64,000 bases of DNA, from the NCBI GenBank assembly GCA_003165075.1, contig PLSM01000095.1, positions 39,681 to 103,680 on the forward strand, in the 5' to 3' direction. The notes beneath the pieces are model-generated. The model ran no database searches. It worked only from the letters and a program-made list of their open reading frames with translations, and had not been told where the DNA came from. Shown here in pieces: positions 52,685 to 61,521 of the stretch (its first letter is position 1; the number at the start of each line of letters is the position of its first letter). The DNA comes from Acidobacteriaceae bacterium (GTDB taxonomy: Bacteria > Acidobacteriota > Terriglobia > Terriglobales > Acidobacteriaceae). The position numbers and the translations under genes were made by a program.

Positions 52685-55600
52685 TGCCGAAGTTTGCTCT
52701 CAGGTTTCCATTCTTCATCCTCATGCTGTGCCTGGTGGTCGCGCTGGTGGGCGCGGTCAACGTGGCTCGCATGCCGGTGGATCTGTTCCCCAACATCGAC
52801 ATGCCCGTCGTCGTGGTGGCCACGTTCTACAACGGTATGCCTCCGCAGCAGATTGAAGCCGACATTACCAACACCTTCGAGCGGTTCTTCACACTGGCCG
52901 CGAATGTCGATCACAGCGAATCGCGCTCGTTGACCGGCGTGAGCCTCATCAAAATCTACTTCAAGCCAGGCACCGATCCAAACGCGGCCTTGAGCAACAT
53001 CGCCAACTTGGCGATGGCCGACTTGCGCCGCTTGCCGCCGGGGACGCTGCCTCCGGTGGTGCTGGGCATGGACGCCTCGACGCAGCCGGTATGCCTGGTG
53101 ACTCTGAAGGGCGAGGGGCTGAACGAAACGAACCTGAAGGATCTGGCGCAATTCCAAGTGCGCAACCAGATATCGAACGTCCAGGGCGCATCGGTGCCGC
53201 AACCTTACGGTGGAACCTATCGTCAGATTCAGATCTATGTTGACCCGCTCAAGATGGAGGCGCGCAACCTGAGTCTGAACGACGTGGTGACGTCGGTAGA
53301 CAGTTCCAACCTGATTCTACCCGCGGGCGACGTACGCATCGGATCGAAGGATTTCAACATCTACGCCAACAGCCAGTTCCCAGACGCGAAATCGATGAAC
53401 GAAATGCCGCTTAAGTCGGTGGGCAACTCGTCCGTGCTCGTTGGCGAAATCGGCAAGGCGATCGACTCCGGCGCCCTGCAATACAACATCGTGCGCATCG
53501 ATGGACAGCGCTCGGTCTACGTACCGGTCTTCAAACAGGGCGGGGACAGCAACACCATCACCATCGTGAACGGAATGAAGGACGCCATCAAGCATTTGGT
53601 CGACATTCCGGCATCGCTGAAGACCGCTGTTGTATTCGATCAGTCCGTCTTCGTCAAAATGGCGATCTGGAACGTTTCGAAGGAAGCTGGCATTGGACTG
53701 GTGCTGACCGGCGTGATGATCCTGATTTTCCTGGGCAGCCCCCGTGCCATGGTCGCCGTGGTGATTTCCGTTCCGCTCGCGATGGTGGTATGCCTTCTGA
53801 TAAGCAATTACATGGGCGGCTCTATCAATACCATGCTTCTCGGCGGTCTGGCGCTGGTCTTCTCCCGGCTTATCGATAACGGCGTCATCGTACTCGAAAA
53901 CATCTTTCGCCACATGGAGATGGGAGAATCGCCGGCGGCGGCCGCGGACAAAGGCGGGACAGAGGTCTCGATGGCGGTGTTAGCAGCAACGTTCACCACC
54001 TCCATCGTGTTTTTTCCGGTCACGTTTTTCAGCGGGGTCAGCAAGTACATCTTCACGCCGCTGGCTCTGGGCGTGGTGCTTTCGATCTTCGCGTCGTATT
54101 TTTTCGCCATGACCGTGGTGCCGCTCTACTGTGCCAAGTTTATTCGCCTGAAAGACGAGGGGGAACACTCCGCTGAGTCGAAGGTGAACATCTTCACGCG
54201 CTTCGAGAGAAAGTTCAACGAAAAGTTTCAGGCCATGCTGAATTGGTACGAGGCTCTTGCCATGCGGGCGATGCGGCGCCCCGGTCTTACCGCGGCAGCG
54301 ATCCTGGGTGGCGTGGTGCTTGTTCTTGCGGTGACGACACCCTTTCTGGGCCGCGCCTATTTCCCGCGCACCGACCCTGGGCAATTCGTCATCGACGTTC
54401 GGATGCCCAGCGGCACGCGGCTGGAGGCCAGCAACGACTACATCGCGAAGGTGGAGACGATCGTTCGCAGCGTGGTCAAGCCCTCCGATTTGGACATGGT
54501 TGTCTCGAATATAGGCGTTTACCCCGACCTCTCCGCCATCTACACAACCAACGCCTCGATGGACACGGCCTTTGTGCAGAGCAGCCTCAAGGAGGGCCAT
54601 AGCATCGGCAGCTACGAGTACATGCGCCGCGTCCGACAGAAGCTCTCCCGCGAGATGCCCGAGCTTACCACTTACTTCCAGGCAGGCGGCCTTGTGGATA
54701 GCGTCATCAATCAGGGTCTCCCGGCTCCGATCGATATCCAGGTCAGCTCTAACGATATGGATGGAGCCTACACTCTGGCCAAGAATCTGGAGCAAACGAT
54801 CGCAACCATTCCCAATGTGAGCGGCGTCTACATTCCGCAGAACCTGAACTACCCAGGTATCGAGCTGAACATCGACCGCGAGAAGGCGAGCTTGATCGGT
54901 CTCTCTACAAAGGACGTGGTAGACAACGTAATTACCGCCATGACCTCCGACGGCATGGTCGCACCCAGCTACTGGATCGATCCGAAGAGCGGTAACAACT
55001 ACATGGTTACGGTTCAGTACGCGAACAGTTATCTAAACAACATGACGATGGAGGACTTCGAGAGCATTCCTTTACGCGGTGTTCCTCCAGCGGGAAGCAA
55101 CTCGATGCAAGGCGCCAGCGAGGCTTCAAGCCAATCGCGCGAGTTCTCGAATGGCGACCACACTGCCGGGTATACGCCCTTGAACTCTGTTGCGGAGATC
55201 AAGCTGATCAATACTCCGACGGAGGTGGATCACTATCAGATTCGGCGCGTAATCGACATCTATGTCTCCACCAAGACCGAGGCGCTCCAGAAGGTGGGAG
55301 GAGAGATCGACAAGCTGTTGGCGAGCACAAAGACGGACAAGAACACGGTGCTGAAGATGCGCGGCGCCGTGGTCAGCATGAACCGGTCGTTCTTGGAGTT
55401 TGGGCTTGGGCTCATCGTTTCTGTGCTGTTGGTCTATCTCATCCTCATGGCCCAGTTCACATCGTTCATCGATCCATTCATCATCCTCATGGCTATTCCG
55501 CCCGGACTCGCAGGGGTCGTACTGATCCTTTGGGTGACCGGGAGCACGCTAAACATCATGTCGCTCATGGGCGTCATCATGATGACCGGTATTGTGGTTT

Positions 55601-55911
55601 CGAACAGCATCTTGATCGTTGAATTCGCCGGAACCCTGCATCGGCAGGGACTGTCGCCGTTGGAGGCCGTCGTCCAGTCATGCAAGATCCGACTGCGCCC
55701 GATCCTGATGACCTCGCTGGCGACGCTGCTGGGCATGATTCCCATGGCGCTTGGAATGGAGGCCGGGAGTGAGCAATATGCGCCGCTTGCGCGCGCAGTT
55801 ATCGGCGGACTGGCAGTTTCCGTGGTTGTAACCGTCTTCCTTGTACCGGCAGTTTACCTGATCGTTCACGGCCGGCACGACAAGAAGTCCGGTGTTGCGG
55901 AGGAGGTTTAG
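52684..55911 (+). CDS. RND efflux inner-membrane permease, system 2 (altered proton-relay residues)
   Basis: The 1075-residue RND protein has the N-terminal helix FFILMLCLVVALVGAVNVAR, porter and docking domains, and the duplicated helical half ending near residue 1060. In helix IV the usual VDDAIV motif reads LIDNGVIVLEN, so the second relay Asp is Asn. In helix X the motif is GIVVSNSILIVEFAG, so the relay Lys is Ser. Related proteins with such changes are common in this phylum, to my knowledge, but their energy coupling is unclear. It is followed by its outer-membrane factor. Confidence 0.93.
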   Translation: MPKFALRFPFFILMLCLVVALVGAVNVARMPVDLFPNIDMPVVVVATFYNGMPPQQIEADITNTFERFFTLAANVDHSESRSLTGVSLIKIYFKPGTDPNAALSNIANLAMADLRRLPPGTLPPVVLGMDASTQPVCLVTLKGEGLNETNLKDLAQFQVRNQISNVQGASVPQPYGGTYRQIQIYVDPLKMEARNLSLNDVVTSVDSSNLILPAGDVRIGSKDFNIYANSQFPDAKSMNEMPLKSVGNSSVLVGEIGKAIDSGALQYNIVRIDGQRSVYVPVFKQGGDSNTITIVNGMKDAIKHLVDIPASLKTAVVFDQSVFVKMAIWNVSKEAGIGLVLTGVMILIFLGSPRAMVAVVISVPLAMVVCLLISNYMGGSINTMLLGGLALVFSRLIDNGVIVLENIFRHMEMGESPAAAADKGGTEVSMAVLAATFTTSIVFFPVTFFSGVSKYIFTPLALGVVLSIFASYFFAMTVVPLYCAKFIRLKDEGEHSAESKVNIFTRFERKFNEKFQAMLNWYEALAMRAMRRPGLTAAAILGGVVLVLAVTTPFLGRAYFPRTDPGQFVIDVRMPSGTRLEASNDYIAKVETIVRSVVKPSDLDMVVSNIGVYPDLSAIYTTNASMDTAFVQSSLKEGHSIGSYEYMRRVRQKLSREMPELTTYFQAGGLVDSVINQGLPAPIDIQVSSNDMDGAYTLAKNLEQTIATIPNVSGVYIPQNLNYPGIELNIDREKASLIGLSTKDVVDNVITAMTSDGMVAPSYWIDPKSGNNYMVTVQYANSYLNNMTMEDFESIPLRGVPPAGSNSMQGASEASSQSREFSNGDHTAGYTPLNSVAEIKLINTPTEVDHYQIRRVIDIYVSTKTEALQKVGGEIDKLLASTKTDKNTVLKMRGAVVSMNRSFLEFGLGLIVSVLLVYLILMAQFTSFIDPFIILMAIPPGLAGVVLILWVTGSTLNIMSLMGVIMMTGIVVSNSILIVEFAGTLHRQGLSPLEAVVQSCKIRLRPILMTSLATLLGMIPMALGMEAGSEQYAPLARAVIGGLAVSVVVTVFLVPAVYLIVHGRHDKKSGVAEEV

Positions 55912-55914
55912 AGA

Positions 55915-57366
55915 ATGGCCATACTGGCTCGTTTGAGGTTTCGATATTCCGGGTTGCTTCTTTCGCTGCTAACGGTTTCTCCCGTGTCAATTCATGGACA
56001 AGCGGCAGGCGTCACGTCGCAGATTCCGGATGCTCCCCAGGTCTCGCTCATGGTCCTTGCGCGGCAAAGTGCAACAGTGATGCCCAACAGCGTGGGGCAG
56101 ACTGCGACGACGCAGGCGGAAAAAGCTGCTCCCGGCCAATACCCGCGCCTGACGCAGTCCGACGCTGAAAAGCTTGCTATCAAGAACAATCCAAGGGTAA
56201 GTGTTGCGCATCTGCTTGCGCTGGCACAGCATCAGGTTGTCCGTGAAACCAGAGCGGCGGAACTTCCGACAGGAACAGCCAGCATTACCGCTGAGGATGC
56301 AGAAAATGCCAGCCGAATCTCCGCAGGCTCGCTTACCGCATCTCGTCTCTTTGAGCATGCAGGAGCCGGCGGAGGATTTACGCAACTACTTACCGACTTT
56401 GGAAGGACTCGCAATCTCGTGGCGTCTTCAAAGCTCCAGGAAAAGGCACAGAATGCGAGTGCTCTTGCATCAACTGAAGATATAGTTCTTGCCGCCGATC
56501 AGGCATTTTTCAATGCCCTTCAGGCCCAGGCGCTGCTTAAAGTTGCGGAACAAAATGTCAGTACTCGCCAGACCACGGAGGCGCAGGTCAGTGAGATGAC
56601 GAAGAACAAGCTCAAGTCAACTCTCGATTTGAGCTTCGCAGATGTCAACTTGTCACAAGCCAAGTTGCTCTTGCTGGATGCTCAGAACAACGTCGACTCG
56701 ACGATGGCCGCATTGGATGCGGTCTTAGGACTTGATCGGCAGGAAACATATGACCTGGTATTGGATGATCCGGCATTGAAGGCTCCTCCAGCAGACGCCG
56801 ATCAGCTCCTGCAACTCGCATTCCAGCAACGACCGGATCTCGAGGCCCTGAACCTAAGCCAACAAGCAGCAGCTAAGTTCAGCCATGCACAACGCGATCA
56901 GATGCTGCCGAGCATCAGTGCCGCAGGAACTGCCGGTACCGTCCCCATCCGCCCCGCAACATACTACCTCAACAATTGGTGGGGTGCGATTGGTGTAAAC
57001 ATGAACATCCCCGTCTTCAATGGATTCCTTTACTCTGCCCAGGCTAAGGAAGCATCTATCCGCGCTGAGGCAGCTTCAGAACAGACGCGGGATCTGCGCG
57101 ACCGGATTGTTCGGGATGTACGTACCGCCTGGCTGGCATCGAATACTGCATATCAAAGAGTCGCTGTAACAGACGAACTTCTGAGAGAAGCAAACTTGGC
57201 TCTCAAGCTGGCGCAATCCCGCTACCAACTGGGACTTAGCTCGATCGTAGAACTCAGTCAGGCGCAGTTCCAACAGACCGACGCAGCAATTGGCAACACT
57301 GACGCGCAATACCAGTACCGGCTCGCGCTCTCCACGCTCAACTATCAGATTGGAACAACGCCATGA
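55915..57366 (+). CDS. TolC-family outer-membrane factor, system 2
   Basis: The 483-residue protein has an N-terminal signal segment (FRYSGLLLSLLTVSPVSIHG), OEP repeats with LTQSDAEKLAIKNNPRVSVA and SRYQLGLSSIVELSQAQFQQ, and coiled-coil helices. It lies three bases after the pump gene. Its stop overlaps the start of a LysR remnant (ATGA). Confidence 0.9.
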   Translation: MAILARLRFRYSGLLLSLLTVSPVSIHGQAAGVTSQIPDAPQVSLMVLARQSATVMPNSVGQTATTQAEKAAPGQYPRLTQSDAEKLAIKNNPRVSVAHLLALAQHQVVRETRAAELPTGTASITAEDAENASRISAGSLTASRLFEHAGAGGGFTQLLTDFGRTRNLVASSKLQEKAQNASALASTEDIVLAADQAFFNALQAQALLKVAEQNVSTRQTTEAQVSEMTKNKLKSTLDLSFADVNLSQAKLLLLDAQNNVDSTMAALDAVLGLDRQETYDLVLDDPALKAPPADADQLLQLAFQQRPDLEALNLSQQAAAKFSHAQRDQMLPSISAAGTAGTVPIRPATYYLNNWWGAIGVNMNIPVFNGFLYSAQAKEASIRAEAASEQTRDLRDRIVRDVRTAWLASNTAYQRVAVTDELLREANLALKLAQSRYQLGLSSIVELSQAQFQQTDAAIGNTDAQYQYRLALSTLNYQIGTTP

Positions 57367-57634
57367 ATGAGAACTTCAAATTGAAGGTGTTCCGCGTCGT
57401 CGCGGAGACATTGAACCATTGCAGGCCGCCGATGAACTTCATCTTGCGCAGCCCGGAGTAACGGCACAAATCCGGTCACTGGAAGAGAGTGCTGGAATTG
57501 CGCTTTTCGATCACATCGACCAGGATGCCATCCTTGAGCCGGTCGGAGCGACGCTCTTGCAATATGCGCGAAAGATCTACACGATTGCCAACGAGTTGAT
57601 GATTCTGATTGTGAGCTTTTGCATAAGGAGATAG
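57363..57634 (+). pseudogene. Frameshifted, truncated LysR-family regulator
   Basis: An ATG coupled to the previous stop codes for MNENFKLKVFRVVAETLNH, the typical LysR start, and then continues in the wrong frame to an early stop. The correct continuation, QAADELHLAQPGVTAQIRSL followed by EESAGIALFD, begins near 57422 in another frame, so one base is missing or two were gained around 57417-57421. After about 90 residues the protein also stops, and the ~200-residue effector domain is absent. The whole gene is therefore a remnant. Confidence 0.85.
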
Positions 57635-57639
57635 CCACC

Positions 57640-58527
57640 ATGCCGGTGATTGGCGATAGGCCCGAATTAAATCTGAAAACGATCGTCTATGCAACGGACT
57701 TCTCTCTTTGCTCCCAAAATGCAGGCCTCTATGCGGCACGTTTTGCTTCTTGTTTCTCTGCTACGTTGCTGGTGACTCATGCCTTTGTACTGTCACAAGC
57801 AGCTTCGGAGGTTGAGATCAACCAAGTTCTGGTGAGTCAGCAAAGAAAGGATTTAAACTCCCTCCTATCGACAAAGGCCGCTCTTTTGGCAACTGATTCC
57901 ATCGAAGCGATTGCTACTCTTCTGGAGGGCGATCCGAAAGACGTCATTCCAGCGCTGGCCGATAGCAATGCACCAACCATCATTGTGTTGGGAACACACG
58001 GAGGGGGTCGGCTCGAACGAGGAATCATTGGCTCCGTCGCGGAGAAGATCCTTCGCTCTTCCCAGTGGCCGACGCTTACCGTTGGCCCACAGGTCAAGCC
58101 CGTGTCTTCTCAGACTTTCCCATTTGCGAGAATTCTCTTTGCCACAGACTTTACTGTGGCGGCTGCCAAAGCTGCAATTTATGCTGTTACCTTCGCGGAA
58201 GTGTTCGGGGCCAAGATTGATGTTCTCAATGTGATTCAGGACGACGGCATTGAGCATCCTGATCGACTATCCAACCTCCAGAACCGCTACTTCAGCGCGC
58301 TCGATGGCCTTGTACCACAGCAGGCAAAGGAATTCTGTGATTCAAGAACTTATGTAGCTGTCGGCAGGGCACACGACCAAATCCTTGAGCACATCAGGGA
58401 ACGATCTATCGACCTCTTGGTGCTCGGTATCCGAAAGACTTCACATCTGAGCATGGAAATGAGAACATCTGGGGCCTTCCGGATCATAGCGGATGCGGCA
58501 TGTCCAGTCCTGACGATTAGAAGCTGA
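57640..58527 (+). CDS. Tandem-domain universal stress protein (UspA family)
   Basis: The 295-residue protein has two Usp domains: KTIVYATDFSLCSQNAGLYA and ARILFATDFTVAAAKAAIYA mark their first strands. The first domain keeps the nucleotide-binding motif GTHGGGRLERGIIGSVAEKI; in the second this loop is degenerate (GIRKTSHLSMEMRTSGAFRI). ATG 57640 follows AAGGAG. Role: stress survival, exact function unknown. Confidence 0.9.
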   Translation: MPVIGDRPELNLKTIVYATDFSLCSQNAGLYAARFASCFSATLLVTHAFVLSQAASEVEINQVLVSQQRKDLNSLLSTKAALLATDSIEAIATLLEGDPKDVIPALADSNAPTIIVLGTHGGGRLERGIIGSVAEKILRSSQWPTLTVGPQVKPVSSQTFPFARILFATDFTVAAAKAAIYAVTFAEVFGAKIDVLNVIQDDGIEHPDRLSNLQNRYFSALDGLVPQQAKEFCDSRTYVAVGRAHDQILEHIRERSIDLLVLGIRKTSHLSMEMRTSGAFRIIADAACPVLTIRS

Positions 58528-58555
58528 GGAGTAGATCGCTTAGCCGGAGATGTGA

Positions 58556-58966
58556 ATGGAGAAACGCAGGGTGCAGTCGAGCCACGACTATAATCACACA
58601 CCTACAACCTTGCTTATGGCTTTATTTGGCGGCGCTTGTGCCTTCATTACTGTAGAGAGCATATTCCCAGACGTAGTTGAGTCGTTGGGGCATCAGACGA
58701 ACAAACTCCCGGGATGGAAAGTCCATATGGGATCGGCATGCGTTGGAATCATAGCGTTCCTCACTTTCTTGTTCATTCTGGAAGCACTCGAAACAAGATC
58801 AAAGAAAACAGCGTGGCGATGCAGTGCGCCGTGGTTGCCTCTCGTTGGGCTTACGGCGATAGCTACAGTGATTCACATCCCTTTCTACCTTGTAGCCCTA
58901 ATAGGCTCTATTTATGGCGTCTGTGCTTACCGCAGGACATGCAGTGTGCGTCGGTTGGTCACGTGA
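58556..58966 (+). CDS. Hypothetical membrane protein
   Basis: The 136-residue product has three hydrophobic segments: LLMALFGGACAFITVESIFP, MGSACVGIIAFLTFLFILEA and WLPLVGLTAIATVIHIPFYL. It follows the stress protein by 28 bases on the same strand. No family is recognised. Confidence 0.55.
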   Translation: MEKRRVQSSHDYNHTPTTLLMALFGGACAFITVESIFPDVVESLGHQTNKLPGWKVHMGSACVGIIAFLTFLFILEALETRSKKTAWRCSAPWLPLVGLTAIATVIHIPFYLVALIGSIYGVCAYRRTCSVRRLVT

Positions 58967-59067
58967 TGTGATGTGCAAGCTGCAGGAAGGCGATATCACA
59001 TTGTTGATAAGTGATACTTAAGCTCAACCTCATCCGATAGCAGCATCTAAGACTCTTGCGAGTGGCG

Positions 59068-59247
59068 CTACCGACGGATGTCACCATGTCTATCCAGGTG
59101 GCCGCCTTGATGGAAGCGGCTATGTACCATGCTCAGTCCAAGGAAATAAATGGCCACGGCCAAGGCAACTAGAAACAGAAACTGTGCAATTTGGAACCAG
59201 GTCGACCTTTCCCTTGCAGGTGGCGCCGTATTCGAATTGGCTGTCAT
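59068..59247 (-). CDS. Small single-helix membrane protein
   Basis: The 59-residue product has a polar N-terminus, one helix (IAQFLFLVALAVAIYFLGLS) and a His-rich tail (SRFHQGGHLDRHGD). ATG 59247 follows GGAGAG; ATG 59271 is an alternative. The family is not recognised, and the gene is supported only by its composition and ribosome binding site. Confidence 0.42.
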   Translation of the reverse strand: MTANSNTAPPARERSTWFQIAQFLFLVALAVAIYFLGLSMVHSRFHQGGHLDRHGDIRR

Positions 59248-59497
59248 CTGGGCTACTCTCCGTTGGGCCATGCAGCGGTCATGGCGCCTCCATTCATGCT
59301 TTTAGGCGTCTTATCCGACATGCATGATGAATGATGGCAGCAAGATGGACGCCATGCAGTACCATTTCGCACACTCGCGATTAACGCGGTGACTCCATTT
59401 GCCTGGAACCGCAGCAACATCGAGCTTGGCCGCTCGCCCCCCCCCCATGCCCGTATATTCCTTGACACGTATATGCACTGTAGGGTATGTCAAGAGT

Positions 59498-59875
59498 GTG
59501 GAATCTGTATTCGAAATCATTGCCGAGCCGAATCGCCGCGCGATATTGAGTCTCCTGGTCTCGTCACAACAATCGGTTGGAGAGATCGAGCGTCGACTTC
59601 GTATGTCGCAGCCGACTGTGTCAAAGCACCTGCGAGTGCTGCGCGAGGCCGGCTTCGTAGAATCCACGGTGGACGCACAGCGCCGTCTCTACCGGCTGAA
59701 ACCTAATCCACTTCAGGAGGTGGACGCCTGGCTGGCTCCGTTCCGTCGGTTCTGGTCTGCTCACGTAGATTCTCTTGAGCGCCACCTCGACCGTATGGAT
59801 CAATCAACCCGACGAAAAGGAAGACGTAGTGACGCGGCAGCGCCCGCGAATTCGACAATACGGGGGAACCGATGA
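59498..59875 (+). CDS. ArsR-family transcriptional regulator
   Basis: The product has the ArsR winged helix: FEIIAEPNRRAILSLLVSSQ, then SVGEIERRLRMSQPTVSKHL with RVLREAGFV. GTG 59498 gives 125 residues starting VESVFEIIAEPNRR, the usual position; ATG 59447, right after a run of ten C, is an alternative. TTGACA (59462-59467) and TGTCAA (59488-59493) form an inverted pair just upstream and may be promoter and operator. It overlaps the VOC gene by four bases. ArsR regulators of this type commonly control adjacent SRPBCC genes. Confidence 0.85.
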   Translation: MESVFEIIAEPNRRAILSLLVSSQQSVGEIERRLRMSQPTVSKHLRVLREAGFVESTVDAQRRLYRLKPNPLQEVDAWLAPFRRFWSAHVDSLERHLDRMDQSTRRKGRRSDAAAPANSTIRGNR

Positions 59876-60264
59876 AAATCAAACTGACCAGCGTGTACGT
59901 CGACGATCAGGAAAGGGCCCTTCGCTTCTATACTGAAGTGCTCGGTTTCGTGAAGAAGGCCGACTTCAGCCAGGGGCCGTTTCGCTGGCTCACAGTGGCC
60001 TCACCAGAGGACCCGGACGGTACCGAGTTGCAACTCGCACTCAACGGCAACCCGGCAGCCAAAGCCTACCAGCAGGCCATGATCCAGCAACGCCAGCCCG
60101 CGGCCATGTTCTTCACCGACGACCTGCAGGCCGACTACGAGCGTATAAAAGCGGGCGGCGCCGAGTTCACCATGCCACCCACAGACGTGACAGCCTCCAA
60201 GATTGCCACGCTGAACGACACCTGTGGCAATCTCATTCAGCTCACGCAGTTGATGCGCTGGTAG
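59872..60264 (+). CDS. VOC-family (glyoxalase/bleomycin-resistance-like) protein
   Basis: The 130-residue protein has the beta-alpha-beta-beta-beta repeat pattern: LTSVYVDDQERALRFYTEVL with GF, and AAMFFTDDLQADYERIKAGG with a C-terminal TLNDTCGNLIQLTQ strand. Members bind metals and catalyse isomerisation or resistance reactions; the substrate is unknown. It starts inside the end of the ArsR gene. Confidence 0.88.
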   Translation: MKIKLTSVYVDDQERALRFYTEVLGFVKKADFSQGPFRWLTVASPEDPDGTELQLALNGNPAAKAYQQAMIQQRQPAAMFFTDDLQADYERIKAGGAEFTMPPTDVTASKIATLNDTCGNLIQLTQLMRW

Positions 60265-60335
60265 GGCGCCCGCTCGGAAGAATCGCCCTGCAATATGGCA
60301 GCCCGGTGGGCACCGACGGAGACAAGGAGAAGAAG

Positions 60336-60890
60336 GTGGCTGATCGCGAGCGGTACGCACCGCGTCCGGCCGGCGGGGCGCAGGTACGAAAGGACGGAGA
60401 GAAGTGGACGCTCATTCTCGTCAGAGAACTGCGCCACCCGCCGGAAAAAGTCTGGCAGGCGCTAACCGACCCAGCGCATCTGCGCGAGTGGGCGCCCTTT
60501 GAGGTCGATGGGAGCCTGGGCACGGTTGGAACCACGGTGAATCTCACCTGGGTGGGAACGGCGCAGGTCTCCGTAACAAGAGTGACGCGAGCCGATGCTC
60601 CCAAGGTGCTTGAGTACAGCGATATCCGGTGGGAACTCGAAGACCTTGGTGGCGGCACGCGCCTCACGCTCTGGCACAGCATCGATCGCCGCTTCATCTC
60701 GTGGGGCGCCGCGGGCTGGCACGTCTGCCTCGACGTCCTTGATCAGCTTCTTGCCGGGGAGCCGATTGGACGCATCGTCGGTGCCGAGGCCATGAAGTTC
60801 GGCGGCTGGCAGCGGCTGAACGCCGAGTATGCAAAGCAGTTCGGCGTCAAGGCCCCAAGCTTGCCGCCTCGGGCGGGTCAAGAATCGTGA
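60336..60890 (+). CDS. SRPBCC/AHSA1-family protein
   Basis: GTG 60336 follows AAGGAG and gives 184 residues; GTG 60306 is an alternative. The Bet v1/AHSA1-type fold is suggested by LVRELRHPPEKVWQALTDPA followed by HLREWAPFEVDG, and later by EDLGGGTRLTLWHSIDRRFI. Such proteins often bind hydrophobic ligands and are regulated by a neighbouring ArsR gene, as here. Confidence 0.85.
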   Translation: MADRERYAPRPAGGAQVRKDGEKWTLILVRELRHPPEKVWQALTDPAHLREWAPFEVDGSLGTVGTTVNLTWVGTAQVSVTRVTRADAPKVLEYSDIRWELEDLGGGTRLTLWHSIDRRFISWGAAGWHVCLDVLDQLLAGEPIGRIVGAEAMKFGGWQRLNAEYAKQFGVKAPSLPPRAGQES

Positions 60891-61048
60891 ATCGAGGTTG
60901 ATCGCTAGACCATGCACCGGGTTGGCAGACCCGGGTTACCCGCCCGCCATCTTTCCGGACTGCTATCGGACCGGCAAAGGGTTCCCCTTGCGGAGGTTGC
61001 AGGTTACGTCGAGCGCAGCTAAATTAGGTGCGAGAGTTGGAGCGGAAC

Positions 61049-61513
61049 ATGAAAAGACCCGTCCCGGTCCGCCCCACGAAGCCAACACCGGGCTTCGCGG
61101 GGGCCCCGATGGAATCTGCCTCTGCATTCATCGACGCAAAGATCAACGAGCTCGCGGACTGGCGCGGGAAGATGCTCGCGAAAGTGCGCGCCATCATACT
61201 CAAAGCAGACCCTGAGATCGTCGAAGAGTGGAAGTGGATGGGGACTCCCGTCTGGTCTCACGGCGGCATCGTCTGCACGGGAGAGACGTACAAGAACGTC
61301 GTCAAGATGACGTTTGCCAAGGGAGCTGCGTTGCAGGACCCTTCAGGTCTATTCAACTCCAGTCTCGAAGGGAATACCAGGCGCGCTATCGACATCCACG
61401 AGGGCGACAAGGTTGATGAGACGGCCTTGAAAGATCTCATCCGCGCTGCAGTCGAACTCAATCTCAAGGTCAAGAGCAACCGGTTCCGCCTGAATCAAAA
61501 TGCCAAACCGTAG
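61049..61513 (+). CDS. DUF1801-family protein
   Basis: ATG 61049 follows a GGAG site and gives 154 residues. The segment ADWRGKMLAKVRAIILKADP, the EEWKWMGTPVWSHGGIVCTG strand and the NVVKMTFAKGAALQDPSGLF region fit DUF1801 (YdhG-like). The function is unknown. It lies eight bases before the UvrA-like gene and probably shares its transcript. Confidence 0.85.
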   Translation: MKRPVPVRPTKPTPGFAGAPMESASAFIDAKINELADWRGKMLAKVRAIILKADPEIVEEWKWMGTPVWSHGGIVCTGETYKNVVKMTFAKGAALQDPSGLFNSSLEGNTRRAIDIHEGDKVDETALKDLIRAAVELNLKVKSNRFRLNQNAKP

Positions 61514-61521
61514 AGGAAACC

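Noticed and set aside
57958..57965. GCCGATAG inside the universal stress protein gene
   Set aside because: It lies inside a coding sequence without a gene behind it; such octamers are expected a few times by chance.
59253..59468. Minus-strand open frame overlapping the ArsR upstream region
   Set aside because: Only the last ~22 codons could be an independent small ORF; there is no family or ribosome-binding support.
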